The notes: a model not told the origin generated them from the sequence alone. A stretch of 64,000 bases of DNA from Nitrospira sp. UBA2082 (GCA_002331335.1 DCZO01000020.1:7239-71238), one strand, 5' to 3'; numbered from the stretch's first letter, positions 53,239 to 63,189 are shown. Made by a program: numbers and translations.

Positions 53239-53706
53239 ATGAAAGTCATTCTGCAGGAGACGCTGGATGGGGTGGGCCACCTCGGCGATCTCATCAATGT
53301 GGCCGATGGATTTGCCAGAAATTACTTGCTGCCGCGCGGCAAAGCGGTCGAGGCGAACAGTCGCAGCATCAAGGCCTTCGAGCATGCCAAGCGGGTCATG
53401 GCCGAGAAGGCCAAGAAGGAAAAACTGGAGATCGAAGGCCATGCCAAGAAGCTGTCGGCGGTGTCGCTGACCATCGAGGCACAGGCGGGCAAGGACGACA
53501 AGATGTTCGGCTCCGTCACGTCCAAAGATATTGCCGAGGGGTTGGCGGCTCAGGGATTCACCGTGGATCGGCGAAAAATTCAATTGGCACACCCGATCAA
53601 GGAACTGGGGACCGTGACGGTGCCCATCAAGATGCCGAGAGATGTGACGGCGACGGTGACCGTGAACGTGGTGAAGAAACAGGAGCCTGAAACGGCACAA
53701 GCCTAG
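53239..53706 (+). CDS. rplI: 50S ribosomal protein L9
   Basis: 155 residues. The N-terminal domain has VILQETLDGVGHLGDLINVADGFARNYLLPRGKAV, the L9 signature. A long helix follows, then a C-terminal domain with GSVTSKDIAEGLAAQGFTVDRRKIQL. It binds 23S rRNA and helps keep the reading frame. AAGGAG lies upstream. It is the first gene of the rplI-glyA-nrdR run. Confidence 0.97.
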   Translation: MKVILQETLDGVGHLGDLINVADGFARNYLLPRGKAVEANSRSIKAFEHAKRVMAEKAKKEKLEIEGHAKKLSAVSLTIEAQAGKDDKMFGSVTSKDIAEGLAAQGFTVDRRKIQLAHPIKELGTVTVPIKMPRDVTATVTVNVVKKQEPETAQA

Positions 53707-53727
53707 TCGCGCGTGAGAGGAAAATCG

Positions 53728-54999
53728 ATGCTCGACGGAATCGGATCGCTGGATGCGCTGGATGCGCTGAAAGCCGCGGACCCTGATGTCTACGCGGCGA
53801 TTGAGGCGGAAGAAACGCGGCAACGCGACAAACTCCTCCTTATCGCGTCGGAGAACTTCGCCAGCCCGGCCGTACTGGCTGCGCAGGGGTCGGTGCTGAC
53901 CAACAAGTATGCGGAAGGGTATCCGGGCAAGCGCTACTACGGCGGGTGCCAGCATGCCGATACGGTCGAGGATCTGGCGATTCAACGGTGCAAGGAGATT
54001 TTCGGCGCCGAGCATGTCAACGTGCAGCCGCATTCCGGCTCACAAGCCAACATGGCGGCGTACTTGTCGGTGTTGAAGGCGGGGGATACGATTCTGGGGA
54101 TGGACTTGGCCCAGGGGGGCCATCTCACGCATGGGAGCAAGGTCAACTTTTCCGGCATCTTGTTTCGCGTGTTTGGCTACGGCGTGGATCGCCAGACCGA
54201 ACGGATCGACTATGATGCGGTCCAGAAAGTCGCCGAGGAGTGCCGTCCTCGCATGATCGTGGTCGGCGCCAGCGCCTACGCCCGGACATTAGATTTCCCA
54301 CGGTTTCAGCAAATTGCCAAGTCGGTTGGCGCCTACCTGCTGGTGGATATCGCCCATATCGCCGGCCTCATCGCGGCAGGGCTGCATCCCAATCCTGTGC
54401 CCTATGCAGATTTCGTCACGACGACGACCCACAAGACGCTTCGCGGTCCGCGCGGCGGAGTGACCATGTGCAGGGCCGAGCATGCGAAGGCCGTGGACAA
54501 GCTGGTCTTCCCAGGCCTCCAGGGCGGGCCGCTGATGCATGTGATTGCCGCCAAAGCCGTCGCGTTCAAGGAAGCGCTGGCTCCTTCGTTCAAGCGCTAT
54601 CAGCAACAAGTCTTGGCCAATGCTACGGCTCTGGCGCAGGGGTTGATGGACCGAGGGTACAAGATCGTTTCCGGCGGGACCGACACGCATCTGATGTTGG
54701 TGAATCTCGCCAACAAGGGGATTACCGGCAAGGACGCCGATGCCGCGCTTGATGCCGCCGGCATCATCCTGAACAAGAACGCGGTGCCCTACGACGAAAA
54801 GCCGCCGGCTGTGGCCAGCGGCATCCGGCTGGGTTCCCCCATCGTCTCCACAAGGGGCATGAAGGAGCCGGAGATGAAACAGATCGTCGAGCTTGTGGAT
54901 CGCGTGCTGCAACACCGGCAGGAGCCGGCGGTACTGGAAGAAGTTCGCCTGCAAGCCAAGGCCCTGTGCAACCGCTTTCCCATCTTTTACTCCTACTGA
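53728..54999 (+). CDS. glyA: Serine hydroxymethyltransferase
   Basis: 423 residues from ATG 53728, with AGAGGA upstream. It interconverts serine and glycine and makes methylene-THF. Motifs are [24 protein letters not shown], the PLP Lys in [14 protein letters not shown], and [14 protein letters not shown]. It follows rplI by 21 bp and receives glycine made by tdh-kbl. Confidence 0.97.
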   Translation: MLDGIGSLDALDALKAADPDVYAAIEAEETRQRDKLLLIASENFASPAVLAAQGSVLTNKYAEGYPGKRYYGGCQHADTVEDLAIQRCKEIFGAEHVNVQPHSGSQANMAAYLSVLKAGDTILGMDLAQGGHLTHGSKVNFSGILFRVFGYGVDRQTERIDYDAVQKVAEECRPRMIVVGASAYARTLDFPRFQQIAKSVGAYLLVDIAHIAGLIAAGLHPNPVPYADFVTTTTHKTLRGPRGGVTMCRAEHAKAVDKLVFPGLQGGPLMHVIAAKAVAFKEALAPSFKRYQQQVLANATALAQGLMDRGYKIVSGGTDTHLMLVNLANKGITGKDADAALDAAGIILNKNAVPYDEKPPAVASGIRLGSPIVSTRGMKEPEMKQIVELVDRVLQHRQEPAVLEEVRLQAKALCNRFPIFYSY

Positions 55000-55037
55000 C
55001 GAAACTCCATCTATTCTAAGAGGGCGGGTCGCCATCT

Positions 55038-55502
55038 GTGAAATGTCCGTTCTGCGATGAGCTGGAAGACAAGGTGGTCGATTCCCGCATGGCCAAGGAA
55101 GGCGAGGTCATTCGCCGCCGTCGGGAGTGCCTTGGCTGCAAACGCCGCTATACCACGTATGAGCGGGTCGAGGAGATTCTGCCGGTCGTGGTCAAGAAGG
55201 ACGGGCGCCGGGAGTCGTTCGATCGAGCCAAAATTCTCTCCGGATTGAAGAAAGCTTGCGAGAAACGGCCGATCAGTACCGCGACGATCGAGGCGGCGAC
55301 TGACCGGATTGAAAAGCGAGTCCAGGAGATGGGCGAAAGCGAGGTCGAAAGTCGGGTGGTTGGCGAAGAAGTGATGAAGGAGTTGCACCAGCTGGATCAG
55401 GTCGCCTATGTCCGATTCGCGTCCGTGTACCGGGAATTTAAGGACATCGACCAATTCATGGATGAGCTGAAAACGCTGGCTCAGCAGCGCCGCGAACGGT
55501 AA
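55038..55502 (+). CDS. nrdR: Transcriptional repressor NrdR
   Basis: 154 residues from GTG 55038. A zinc ribbon ([15 protein letters not shown], then [12 protein letters not shown]) precedes an ATP-cone domain ([29 protein letters not shown]). It represses ribonucleotide reductase genes when dATP is bound. The glyA-nrdR neighbourhood is common in bacteria. It is last of the rplI-glyA-nrdR series. Confidence 0.96.
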   Translation: MKCPFCDELEDKVVDSRMAKEGEVIRRRRECLGCKRRYTTYERVEEILPVVVKKDGRRESFDRAKILSGLKKACEKRPISTATIEAATDRIEKRVQEMGESEVESRVVGEEVMKELHQLDQVAYVRFASVYREFKDIDQFMDELKTLAQQRRER

Positions 55503-55601
55503 GGTTCGGACTGTCGAGCCGATCGTCCCTCTTTGTCCTGCCCCAATGTTCAGCCCTCATCAATCACCGGTTGTGTCGTGCGTGAGCGGACTGTCCAGGC
55601 T

Positions 55602-56720
55602 ATGCCGAAACCGCTGCCACAGCGTATTAAGAAAAAAGAAGCCCGGCCCGGCGTCACCAGCGTCGCCATCATCGGGGCCGGACGCGGCGGCACGGCGCTG
55701 ATGGAAATCTTCGCCGACGATCCGCTCGTGCAAATCGTCGGGGTGGCGGAGGTCAATCCTGATTCGCCGGGTTTGCGTCTGGCCAAACAGCTGCGAATCC
55801 CGGTGACCCGCGACTACCGCCAGCTCCTCGCGATGGAGGGGGTCGATCTCATCATCGATGTCTCGGGCAACGCCGAAGTGTGGGAGTTCCTTCAGGACTT
55901 CCATCGGATGGGCGTGACGATCATCGGAGGCGCCAGTGCCAAGTTCATGTGGGAACTGATCAATGCCCGCATCCGGGCGACCGGGGATATTGAAAAGACG
56001 CTCAACAAGTATCAGTCGCTGTACCGGCTGTATGTGAAAGAAACCGGCACGGCGGTGACGGAGGAGCGCACCCGCATCGCCTGCGAGATTCACGACGGTC
56101 TGGTGCAAAGCCTGGCCGGCGTCAATTTCAAACTGGATCTCTGTCTGCAGCTCATGCGGAAAAATCCGAAAGCCAGCCTGGCTACAATCAAAGAGAGCAA
56201 GGCACAACTGAAATTGGCCATTCAGGAAGCCCGCCAGGTGATCTTCAACCTGCGCCCGCTCCATTACGACAAGATGGAGCTGATTCCCGCTCTCACGAAC
56301 TATTTCAGGTCCTACGAGACCCAGTCGCATATCATGACCAATTTCAGTGTGACGGGGGATGAGCAGATTCTCTTTCCTCGGACCAAGATTTTCCTGTTCC
56401 GTATCATCCAGGAAGCCTTGATCAATGTGCAGAAACATGCCAAGGCCGACCGGGTGTCGATCAGGTTGGACATTGATTTGGACATGTTGCGGATTACGAT
56501 CACGGACAACGGGGTTGGGTTCGACATGGAGAATGTGCTGCGGGATCCGGAAAAATGGGATCACTTCGGGATTAAGGGCATTGTGGAGCGGGCTCGGCTG
56601 GTCGGAGGAGAAGGACGCGTCGAATCCAAGAAGGGGCACGGGACGAAGGTCGTCGTTGAGGTGCCGCTGATGAAGAAGGAGGAAGTCAATGGAAAAGATC
56701 AAGGTCTTGATCGCCGATGA
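55602..56720 (+). CDS. Soluble sensor histidine kinase with an N-terminal Rossmann domain
   Basis: 372 residues from ATG 55602. Residues about 18-125 form a dinucleotide-binding fold (VAIIGAGRGGTALMEIF, then VDLIIDVSGNAEVWEFL). It resembles the NAD-binding domain of homoserine or aspartate dehydrogenases, and no membrane segment is present. A HisKA_3 dimerisation helix (EERTRIACEIHDGLVQSLAG, phospho-acceptor His164) and a HATPase domain (IQEALINVQKHA, ITDNGVGFD, GIKGIVERA) follow. The kinase may sense a nucleotide cofactor or redox state. Its stop overlaps the response-regulator start by 32 bp. Confidence 0.85.
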   Translation: MPKPLPQRIKKKEARPGVTSVAIIGAGRGGTALMEIFADDPLVQIVGVAEVNPDSPGLRLAKQLRIPVTRDYRQLLAMEGVDLIIDVSGNAEVWEFLQDFHRMGVTIIGGASAKFMWELINARIRATGDIEKTLNKYQSLYRLYVKETGTAVTEERTRIACEIHDGLVQSLAGVNFKLDLCLQLMRKNPKASLATIKESKAQLKLAIQEARQVIFNLRPLHYDKMELIPALTNYFRSYETQSHIMTNFSVTGDEQILFPRTKIFLFRIIQEALINVQKHAKADRVSIRLDIDLDMLRITITDNGVGFDMENVLRDPEKWDHFGIKGIVERARLVGGEGRVESKKGHGTKVVVEVPLMKKEEVNGKDQGLDRR

Positions 56721-57360
56721 TCACCGGGTCGTCCGGGAAGGCCTGGCCGCGATTCTTAAGACAAAAGACGATATTCACGTCATCGGCGAAGCACAAGACG
56801 GCATCGAGGCGGTTGAAAAGGCCCGCGGACTCATGCCCGACGTCATCTTGATGGATGTGAGCATGCCGCGCATGGGAGGCGTCGAGGCCACCAGGCAGAT
56901 CAAGCGCGAGTTCCCGCACATCGGCATCGTCGCATTGACCATGTACGAAGAACAGCAATATATCTTCGATCTGGTTCGGGCCGGCGCCACCGGGTACTTG
57001 CTCAAGGATTCGGAGTCCTCGCAGATCGTCGCCGCCATCCGGGCGATCTATCGGGGCGAATCGCTCATTCATCCGTCCGTGGCCAGCAAGATCCTGGCGG
57101 AGTTTTCCCTGATGGCGCAGAAGAAAGGGAAAAAGTCAGCTTGGGCCGAGCACGATCTGACCGAGCGGGAAGTGACCGTGCTGCGTTTGGTCGCCGATGG
57201 CAAGACGAACAAGGAAATCGCCAACCATCTCGACTTGAGCGAGAAGACGGTGAAGAATCACGTCCGAAACATTTTCCACAAGCTGCAAGTCTATGACCGC
57301 ACGCAAGCCGCTATCTTGGCTATCCGGAAGGGCCTCATCGAGCTGGACCCGCGGCGGTAG
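56689..57360 (+). CDS. NarL/FixJ-family response regulator
   Basis: 223 residues. The receiver domain has acidic residues Asp10 and Asp11, the phospho-acceptor Asp56 in VILMDVSMPRMGG, and the LKDS lysine. The LuxR-type helix-turn-helix is LTEREVTVLRLVADGKTNKEIANHLDLSEKTVKNHVRNIFHKLQV. It overlaps the kinase gene by 32 bp, so they form a cognate pair. Target genes are unknown. Confidence 0.93.
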   Translation: MEKIKVLIADDHRVVREGLAAILKTKDDIHVIGEAQDGIEAVEKARGLMPDVILMDVSMPRMGGVEATRQIKREFPHIGIVALTMYEEQQYIFDLVRAGATGYLLKDSESSQIVAAIRAIYRGESLIHPSVASKILAEFSLMAQKKGKKSAWAEHDLTEREVTVLRLVADGKTNKEIANHLDLSEKTVKNHVRNIFHKLQVYDRTQAAILAIRKGLIELDPRR

Positions 57361-57368
57361 CAAGAGGA

Positions 57369-57391
57369 GATCGGTTTCACAGAAACCGGTC
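57369..57391 (+). terminator. Hairpin after the response-regulator gene
   Basis: Arms of ten bases (57369-57378 and 57382-57391) pair with one wobble position around an ACA loop, followed by CTTTA. It separates the response-regulator gene from the convergent DUF4340 gene. Confidence 0.55.
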
Positions 57392-57431
57392 CTTTAGCAC
57401 CCGTAGCCGTCCTGCGCGGTCTGACACGGTG

Positions 57432-58811
57432 TTACTGCCCTGAGCCGGTGTGGCCTTGCGGAGTGGCGAGCAGATCGGTTGTCGAGGGAATCTGGGTCAA
57501 GAGATCCGGGCGAACATGGAAAATACCCTGTAGTTGCTCGCCGGTGGCGTACACCAGGTTTCCGACGCGGTTGCCCAACGTCAGTTTGCCGAGCATCTTT
57601 CCGTCTTTGCCCGTGGCCACGAACTCGGCGGTTGGTGCGAGCAGTCCATAGGGCGCAAGCGGCGCCGTCAACTTGGTGACGCGTTCTTCAGCGGGAAGGT
57701 CTGCCACCCGGCTGACAAACAGATCCACCGCTTGCTGGTTGAGTTTTGCCGTCGGCTGATCCTCCAGCACCCATTCGCCGGTCTGATTGATCAAGACATA
57801 GGCCTTGTCCCGCGCTTTCACTGATAGCATGGCGATGTCTGCAGGGGTGACGCCGAGAAGCCGCTTGTCCTGGAGGTCGAAGAGCTCTTTGGTGAGGTCC
57901 TTAATGATCGTCGGATTGACACGATACAGCGGTGCGTCGGCCGTCGTTTCAGCAATGGCCTCGCCGCTTTGCGGATCCGGCTGGTAGAGCCGGACGGTTT
58001 GATCCCCTGCAGCGGTATGCAGCGTCACTTTTACTTTGGGACCGGACAGTGTCTTAGCCACGGCATCCCGTTCGGGCCCCGGATCGATGATGCCGAGCGC
58101 TTTGAGGTCCTCCAGCCGAAACATCAGGGAGCGGACTTCAGTCTGATCCGCCTCGGCCTCGATGGGATAGCGGATCTTCCAGGCCGGTTTGGGCTTGTCT
58201 TTGGCCATGTTGTAGATGACGATTTCTGTGGTCGGATACGTCAGACGCACCCGGTCCACGTCGTTTTGCACGAACTGGAAGAGTTCTTTCCTCCGAAATG
58301 CCAGCAGCGATTTATTGACAAAGTCTCTGGGAGCTAAGTCGGTCAGTAATACCTTCCCATCCGATCCACGGAGTACGTACAAGGTGTTGGACAGAGGACC
58401 GCTGTCGCCGATGGCAATGGTTTCTTGTTGTGCTCCGGCCGTTACGGTCACGGTTGTCACCGGTTGATCCAGTCCGAAGGGGGCCAGGGCTTCGGATTTC
58501 TCGGCGACCGTTCTGCTCACCGTCCCCGTCACCAGCGCTCGGAGGAGCCCCTGGACTTCACGGATATCGGCGTCGGCTTGCAAGGGGGCGGTGATCTTCC
58601 ATATTCCTGATTGGGCGCGGTTGAGTTGGATGGGGCCCTGAGCGGTACTGATGATGAGTCCCGTGATGGCGGTTTCGGGAACCAGGAGGAGCTTCTTCTG
58701 TTCGGTCTCTTGCTTGACTTCCTGCTGCCGGGCAGGAAACTCCACCATATAGAGATAGCCTCCCAGCCCTGCCAGGATGATCAGCATGAGGAGTGTCGGC
58801 CAATAACGCAT
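57432..58811 (-). CDS. DUF4340 protein, associated with a Gld-type ABC transporter
   Basis: 459 residues. One N-terminal membrane segment (WPTLLMLIILAGLGGYLYMV) anchors a beta-rich extracytoplasmic region. DUF4340 repeats are seen as ITGLIISTAQGPIQLNR and W-K-I-TAPLQADADIREVQGLLRAL near the start, and again as VDRVRLTYP-x-T-E-I-V with W-KIRYPIEAEADQTEVRSLMFRLEDL in the middle. It is last of four minus-strand genes with the ABC subunits and starts 7 bp after the GldG-like gene. It is probably a periplasmic component of that complex. Confidence 0.87.
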   Translation of the reverse strand: MRYWPTLLMLIILAGLGGYLYMVEFPARQQEVKQETEQKKLLLVPETAITGLIISTAQGPIQLNRAQSGIWKITAPLQADADIREVQGLLRALVTGTVSRTVAEKSEALAPFGLDQPVTTVTVTAGAQQETIAIGDSGPLSNTLYVLRGSDGKVLLTDLAPRDFVNKSLLAFRRKELFQFVQNDVDRVRLTYPTTEIVIYNMAKDKPKPAWKIRYPIEAEADQTEVRSLMFRLEDLKALGIIDPGPERDAVAKTLSGPKVKVTLHTAAGDQTVRLYQPDPQSGEAIAETTADAPLYRVNPTIIKDLTKELFDLQDKRLLGVTPADIAMLSVKARDKAYVLINQTGEWVLEDQPTAKLNQQAVDLFVSRVADLPAEERVTKLTAPLAPYGLLAPTAEFVATGKDGKMLGKLTLGNRVGNLVYATGEQLQGIFHVRPDLLTQIPSTTDLLATPQGHTGSGQ

Positions 58812-58818
58812 ACAGAGA

Positions 58819-60342
58819 TTACAGCCGCCGGCGTCTCCTCCACATCATGACGCCGGTCACGAGTGTCATGAGCGGAAGCGCAATCACTTGCACGTAGAGC
58901 AGCGCCCGTTCCTGCATCGGATTCGGGGTGAATGGCCGCAGGGCCGGTTCTTTCGGTGCGATGGCAATCAGGTTACGCTCATCGGCGAGCCATCCGGTGG
59001 TGTGAAGAAAAAAGTCGCTATTGCCGGGGAAATTGAGATAGGCGTTGGTGGCAAAGGTGGAATTGCCAATGACGACGATGGCCGGTCGGGCCGCCTCTTC
59101 CTCCGGCGCCTTCTTCGGCGCCAATGCGGCAGCCAGGGGCAGGGGGCCCTTCACATCTTCCTGTTCGCTCAGGCTCACCACGCGGCCTTGCATATTCGTT
59201 TCGGCCCAGCTGTTGGCCGACGTGCGGGCCAGCGGGACATAGTCCCAGTCTTTGCCGACTTGTTCGTCGAACGTGATGTGACGTGAGAGCGGGAAGAGCA
59301 CCGCGGAAGTCAGGTCCTGCGTGATCTCATGTTCGGTAAACGTGCGAACCAGCAGCGCGGTGAGATCTCCTGCCGCCAGCCGATCTTGCAGGTCGACCAG
59401 CACGCCGGGTCCTAGACCGAGCCCCCAGTGGGCGAGCAGGGATTCGAGTCCGGTCTGGGTGTCCGGATCCACGAGGACCAGCAAATGGCCGCCTTTCTCG
59501 ACATACGCTTGGATGCGGTCCTGTTCGTCTTTGGTCACGGGCCGGCGTGGGCCGGCGAGGACCAGGACGGTCGTGTCGCTGGGAACGGCGGCCTCCTGGA
59601 GAAGGGAGACGGTGGCGACTTCATAGCCCTGCCGGAGCAACGCCTCTTTGGCGATCGAGAGGCCGTTCCGTTCCTTGTCCTCCAAGCTCCGTTCGCTGTG
59701 TCCTTCGGCGAACACAATGCGTTTCTTGGCGTCCTTGGAGATGCGCAGCAGGGCTCCGGTCAGCTCGACTTCCGATGGTGAGGTAACCCTGATCGTTTGC
59801 CCGTTACTCTCGAACACCGCCGTGTCGCTCCGGAAGATACCGTAGGTTTGCGCGATCTTGGGCTGTTTTTCGGGATCGATGAACTCCACCGCCAGTTTGG
59901 TGGACGCTTGGCGGTAACTTTCCAGCCGTTGTTTGTACGCCTGATACCCTGGGTCCTTCTCCCGTGTGAACACCGTGATTTTGACGTCGCGCAGAAGCGA
60001 GCGCAGGACACGGTGGGTTTGCGGCGCCAGCGTGTAATTCTGATTTTCAGACCAATCCCAACGCACGGAATGGCGGGCCGCCAGAAAATTCACGATGCCA
60101 AGGATGGCCGTAAACAGCAGGACCATGAGGAGGCTGTTGACGCCCAGCTTTGTCGTCCGCCGGCCGGAGAACGCTTTGACCGCGTCGAAATGCAGGATGA
60201 AAAACCCGATCAGACAGCTCAGCGCCGACAGCTCCACCAATGTCACAGCCCAGAGGAGATCCGGCCGGAGGCTGTAACCGATCGCGCCTCCGAGACCGAG
60301 GACGATGCCGATGATGCCGAATGGGAGCGATTTGACGTTCAT
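58819..60342 (-). CDS. GldG-like auxiliary subunit of an ABC transporter
   Basis: 507 residues from ATG 60342, which overlaps the permease stop (ATGA). Membrane segments lie at the N-terminus (three, within the first 100 residues) and one at the C-terminus (VIALPLMTLVTGVMMWRRRR). The periplasmic part contains YTLAPQTHRVLRSLLRDVKITVFTRE, and the GldG-type segment VLVLAGPRRPVTKDEQDRIQAYVEKGGHLLVLVDP. It belongs to the GldG/ABC-2 auxiliary family. In gliding bacteria GldG works with GldA and GldF. Here the role is unknown. Confidence 0.9.
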   Translation of the reverse strand: MNVKSLPFGIIGIVLGLGGAIGYSLRPDLLWAVTLVELSALSCLIGFFILHFDAVKAFSGRRTTKLGVNSLLMVLLFTAILGIVNFLAARHSVRWDWSENQNYTLAPQTHRVLRSLLRDVKITVFTREKDPGYQAYKQRLESYRQASTKLAVEFIDPEKQPKIAQTYGIFRSDTAVFESNGQTIRVTSPSEVELTGALLRISKDAKKRIVFAEGHSERSLEDKERNGLSIAKEALLRQGYEVATVSLLQEAAVPSDTTVLVLAGPRRPVTKDEQDRIQAYVEKGGHLLVLVDPDTQTGLESLLAHWGLGLGPGVLVDLQDRLAAGDLTALLVRTFTEHEITQDLTSAVLFPLSRHITFDEQVGKDWDYVPLARTSANSWAETNMQGRVVSLSEQEDVKGPLPLAAALAPKKAPEEEAARPAIVVIGNSTFATNAYLNFPGNSDFFLHTTGWLADERNLIAIAPKEPALRPFTPNPMQERALLYVQVIALPLMTLVTGVMMWRRRRRL

Positions 60343-61109
60343 TTCCAGCGCGCCGAGTCGACGACCTGGTGGGTGAGAAACAGCATGAGTGCCAGGCCGC
60401 TCGCAAAATACACGAGATCGCTCGTGTCGATGAGCCCGTTCACCAGACGGTCGTAATGCTCCATGAATGAGATATAAGACACCATGTGACCCATTGCGGT
60501 GTCGCCGAACAGCGCCCCGAGCCCTGCGACCAGCCATACCGTGAGCAAGATGCCGAATCCCACAAACGCGGCGACGATTTGGTTTTCCGTCAAGGCCGAT
60601 GCAAACAGGCCGACGGCCAGAAAGAGCGCGCCGAGGAGCGCCATGGCCAGATAGCCGGTGAGGACCGGGCCCCAGTCAAAATCACTGAAGAGCATCAAGA
60701 CTGACGGAACGAGGCCGGTGATGCCCAGGAGGCCGAGGTAAATCAGCAGCGCGCTGACGAATTTCCCCGCGACGATTTCGTTGATGCCGATGGGGGACGT
60801 CATCAAGAACTCGAACGTTCTGAGTTTGCGTTCTTCGGCGAATAACCGCATGGTCAGGATCGGCAGAATGATCAGCAGCACGAAGCGCATGCTGGCGAAG
60901 AGATTCCGGAAGACCAGATCGTTCAGATTGATCTGGGCCATGCCTCCTTGCATCTGCATGAGTTGAATGGCTTGCGCTCCAGCGAAGACGATATAGAGGT
61001 ACGACAGTAACCCGAAGATGAGCAGAAAGACGGCTCCGACGACGTACACGATCGGCGATACGAAATACCCGCGCAGTTCCTTGGCGATGACGGCTTGGAC
61101 CGGAGTCAT
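60339..61109 (-). CDS. ABC-2-type permease (GldF-like)
   Basis: 256 residues from ATG 61109, overlapping the ATPase stop by 4 bp. About six membrane helices are seen, with KELRGYFVSPIVYVVGAVFLLIFG at the N-terminus. The conserved ERKLRTFEFLMTSPIGINEIVAGKF after helix 2 is characteristic of GldF/NosY-type permeases. It is the membrane channel of the transporter formed with the ATPase (61106) and the GldG-like protein. Confidence 0.92.
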   Translation of the reverse strand: MTPVQAVIAKELRGYFVSPIVYVVGAVFLLIFGLLSYLYIVFAGAQAIQLMQMQGGMAQINLNDLVFRNLFASMRFVLLIILPILTMRLFAEERKLRTFEFLMTSPIGINEIVAGKFVSALLIYLGLLGITGLVPSVLMLFSDFDWGPVLTGYLAMALLGALFLAVGLFASALTENQIVAAFVGFGILLTVWLVAGLGALFGDTAMGHMVSYISFMEHYDRLVNGLIDTSDLVYFASGLALMLFLTHQVVDSARWK

Positions 61110-62062
61110 GAGGCGGCTTCCACTGGCTGGGGGAGACCTTCTTCGTGGCGGGTGAGGCGGAGGAACACGTCTTCCAGTGTCATGGAAATGGTCCGTAGTT
61201 CCAGCAACCCCCACTGATTGGCCACGATATATCGGGCGATATCGTCTCGTAGGTCACGGCCCAACGCGCATTCGATGAGGAATGTCCCATTGCTGTGCCC
61301 CTGAAACACGTTGAGAATACCGGGAATAGCCCGGAGCTTGGTCTCACAATCCGGGGCGGGAGACTTCAGGGTGACGGAGATCTTCTCCGACTGCCGCAGC
61401 CTCGCCGATAACTGCTCAGGGGTATCTTCCGCCACGATCCGGCCTCCGCTGATGATGACCACCCGCTGGCAGACGGCGGTGGCTTCCGGCAGGATGTGGG
61501 TGCTCAGGATGACAGAATGTGAGCCGGCCAGGCTTTTGATTAATTCACGGATCTCTATGATTTGTTTTGGATCCAGCCCGACCGTCGGTTCGTCCAAGAT
61601 CAGCACGGGAGGATCGTGCAGGAGGGCCTGGGCGAGCCCGACACGCTGGCGGTAGCCGCGAGAGAGGTTCCCGATCAAGCGGTGGCGGACCGACCCCAGT
61701 TCAAGCCGCCCGATAGACTGATCCAGGGCCGAGGTCAAATTGGGCCCGGTCATCCCGCGGAGCCGGCCGACAAAGGTCAGATATTCCGTGACGGTCAATT
61801 CTTGATAGACCGGGGGTGTTTCCGGCAGATAGCCGATTCGTCGTTTTACTTCCATCGGTTGAGCGGCACAGTCGAATCCGGCGACCCGAGCGGTTCCTTC
61901 CGTCGCCGGCATAAAACAGGTCAAAATTCGCATAGTAGTCGTCTTGCCCGCGCCGTTGGGACCGAGAAATGCCAGCACCTCTCCCTTGGCAACCGAGAAG
62001 GTGACTCGGTCGATAGCCGTATGATGTCCGTACCGTTTGGTAATGTGCTGGACGTCAATCAT
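61106..62062 (-). CDS. ABC transporter ATP-binding protein (GldA-like)
   Basis: 318 residues from ATG 62062. Walker A FLGPNGAGKTT, the signature NLSRGYRQRVGLAQALLHDPPVLILDEPTVGLDP with Walker B, and the switch His in STHIL are complete. The C-terminal extension (SVTLKSPAPDCETKLRAI) is the DUF4162-like tail found in this group. First gene of the operon; its promoter lies in 62063-62200. Confidence 0.94.
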   Translation of the reverse strand: MIDVQHITKRYGHHTAIDRVTFSVAKGEVLAFLGPNGAGKTTTMRILTCFMPATEGTARVAGFDCAAQPMEVKRRIGYLPETPPVYQELTVTEYLTFVGRLRGMTGPNLTSALDQSIGRLELGSVRHRLIGNLSRGYRQRVGLAQALLHDPPVLILDEPTVGLDPKQIIEIRELIKSLAGSHSVILSTHILPEATAVCQRVVIISGGRIVAEDTPEQLSARLRQSEKISVTLKSPAPDCETKLRAIPGILNVFQGHSNGTFLIECALGRDLRDDIARYIVANQWGLLELRTISMTLEDVFLRLTRHEEGLPQPVEAAS

Positions 62063-62514
62063 GGGTGTGATGTCAGGGCGAACAAGGATGGAGGAGGCTA
62101 TCGCTATCGCGATCTCGCTCAAACCCTGGCGAACATCGCCTGTACCGGGGGATCTTACTCAGTCCGTTCAAGGCAGTCAATACAACAGCGGTTTGTACGG
62201 TTGCTGTAGAGGACTGAATTTTCAAGGATTTCTATCAGGACCATGTCTCGTATCTACCAACCAATCATTCACTGGAAGGCCAGGGGTAGTTGACGCGGGG
62301 TCCCTCTTCCATATATATAGCGTCACTGTTTGGCTCTGCCGTCGCTTCTTCGTGCGTTTTTGTACTGCCTCTCATTCCTGACCAGGCTCCACGCCTTCAC
62401 ACCAAGGTAGGGGAATAGGGTACGCAGTCGGTATTGTTGAACATCCGTTCCTTGCTTACCCTGGGCTCACGTACTTCTGGATGATCCAATGTCCCAGAGG
62501 GAGGCGAGAGGTAT
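62063..62514. other. Intergenic region between the ABC operon and rlpA
   Basis: About 450 bp separates divergent genes. A good sigma-70-type promoter (separate entry) points to the right. A purine-rich ribosome-binding site (GGGAGGCGAGAGG) lies just before 62515. No gene was seen. Confidence 0.5.
62290..62319 (+). promoter_or_regulatory. Sigma-70-type promoter upstream of rlpA
   Basis: TTGACG (62290-62295) and TATATA (62312-62317 or 62314-62319) are separated by 16 or 18 bases. The transcript would carry a leader of about 190 bases before the rlpA start. Confidence 0.55.
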
Positions 62515-63189
62515 ATGCACAAATATTGGAATTTTAATCAGCTGTCATCGAATCCGATCTTTCGACTTGGTCTAGTCGTCTTCTGCCTTTCCATGGGGGC
62601 TTGCTCCTGGATTCCCAAGGGTGAGAGTGATCTTGATGTGGGGATTAAGGAACGGGGGATGGCATCCTGGTATGGGATACCATTCCACGGACGACTTGCG
62701 GCCAATGGAGAAGTATTCGATATGGAGGCCATGACGGCGGCCCATAGGACCCTGCCGCTTGGGAGCATGGTTCGGGTGGTCAATCTGTTAAATGGGAAGC
62801 ACGTCCGGGTACGGATTAACGACCGGGGGCCTTATGTGAATGGAAGGATTCTCGACCTGTCCCATGCCGCGGCGGCTCAGCTCGGGATGGTGGAGGGGGG
62901 GCTTTCGGTCATCCAGCTGGAGGTAGTCGGCGACCACCGGCCTGAATTCGTCGTCGAATCGGAGGAGGTGGCCTTCTATGCTCCCCCCCCTCTTGTGGTC
63001 CATCGGTTGGATGAACGATCGTTGCTCGCCCCCCCGATTCCCAGGTTCGGACGGTCAAACTTTACGAAGGTGTTCATCCACCGACTACTGCGCAACGACG
63101 TGTTAGTTCAGCGTTGGTGGGAATTGGTGCCGGCTATTCTGGTCGCCGATCCGGCTCATCGGGAACATGTGGCGTTGGTATTGGCATAG
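62515..63189 (+). CDS. rlpA: RlpA-family septal lipoprotein
   Basis: 224 residues. A signal sequence ends in a lipobox (LSMGAC), so the protein is lipid-anchored. The double-psi beta-barrel follows: GMASWYGIPFHGRLAANGEVFDMEAMTAAHRTLPLGSMVRVVNL, VRINDRGPYVNGRILDLSHAAA (the Asp of NDRGP being catalytic in lytic RlpA enzymes). The C-terminal SPOR domain of longer RlpAs is absent. It acts on peptidoglycan at division sites, either as a lytic transglycosylase or as a binding protein. Confidence 0.9.
   Translation: MHKYWNFNQLSSNPIFRLGLVVFCLSMGACSWIPKGESDLDVGIKERGMASWYGIPFHGRLAANGEVFDMEAMTAAHRTLPLGSMVRVVNLLNGKHVRVRINDRGPYVNGRILDLSHAAAAQLGMVEGGLSVIQLEVVGDHRPEFVVESEEVAFYAPPPLVVHRLDERSLLAPPIPRFGRSNFTKVFIHRLLRNDVLVQRWWELVPAILVADPAHREHVALVLA

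Noticed and set aside
62327..62342. TGGCTC-type sigma-54-like sequence
   Set aside because: The -12 half reads TCGC and not TTGC; a sigma-70 promoter nearby is stronger.
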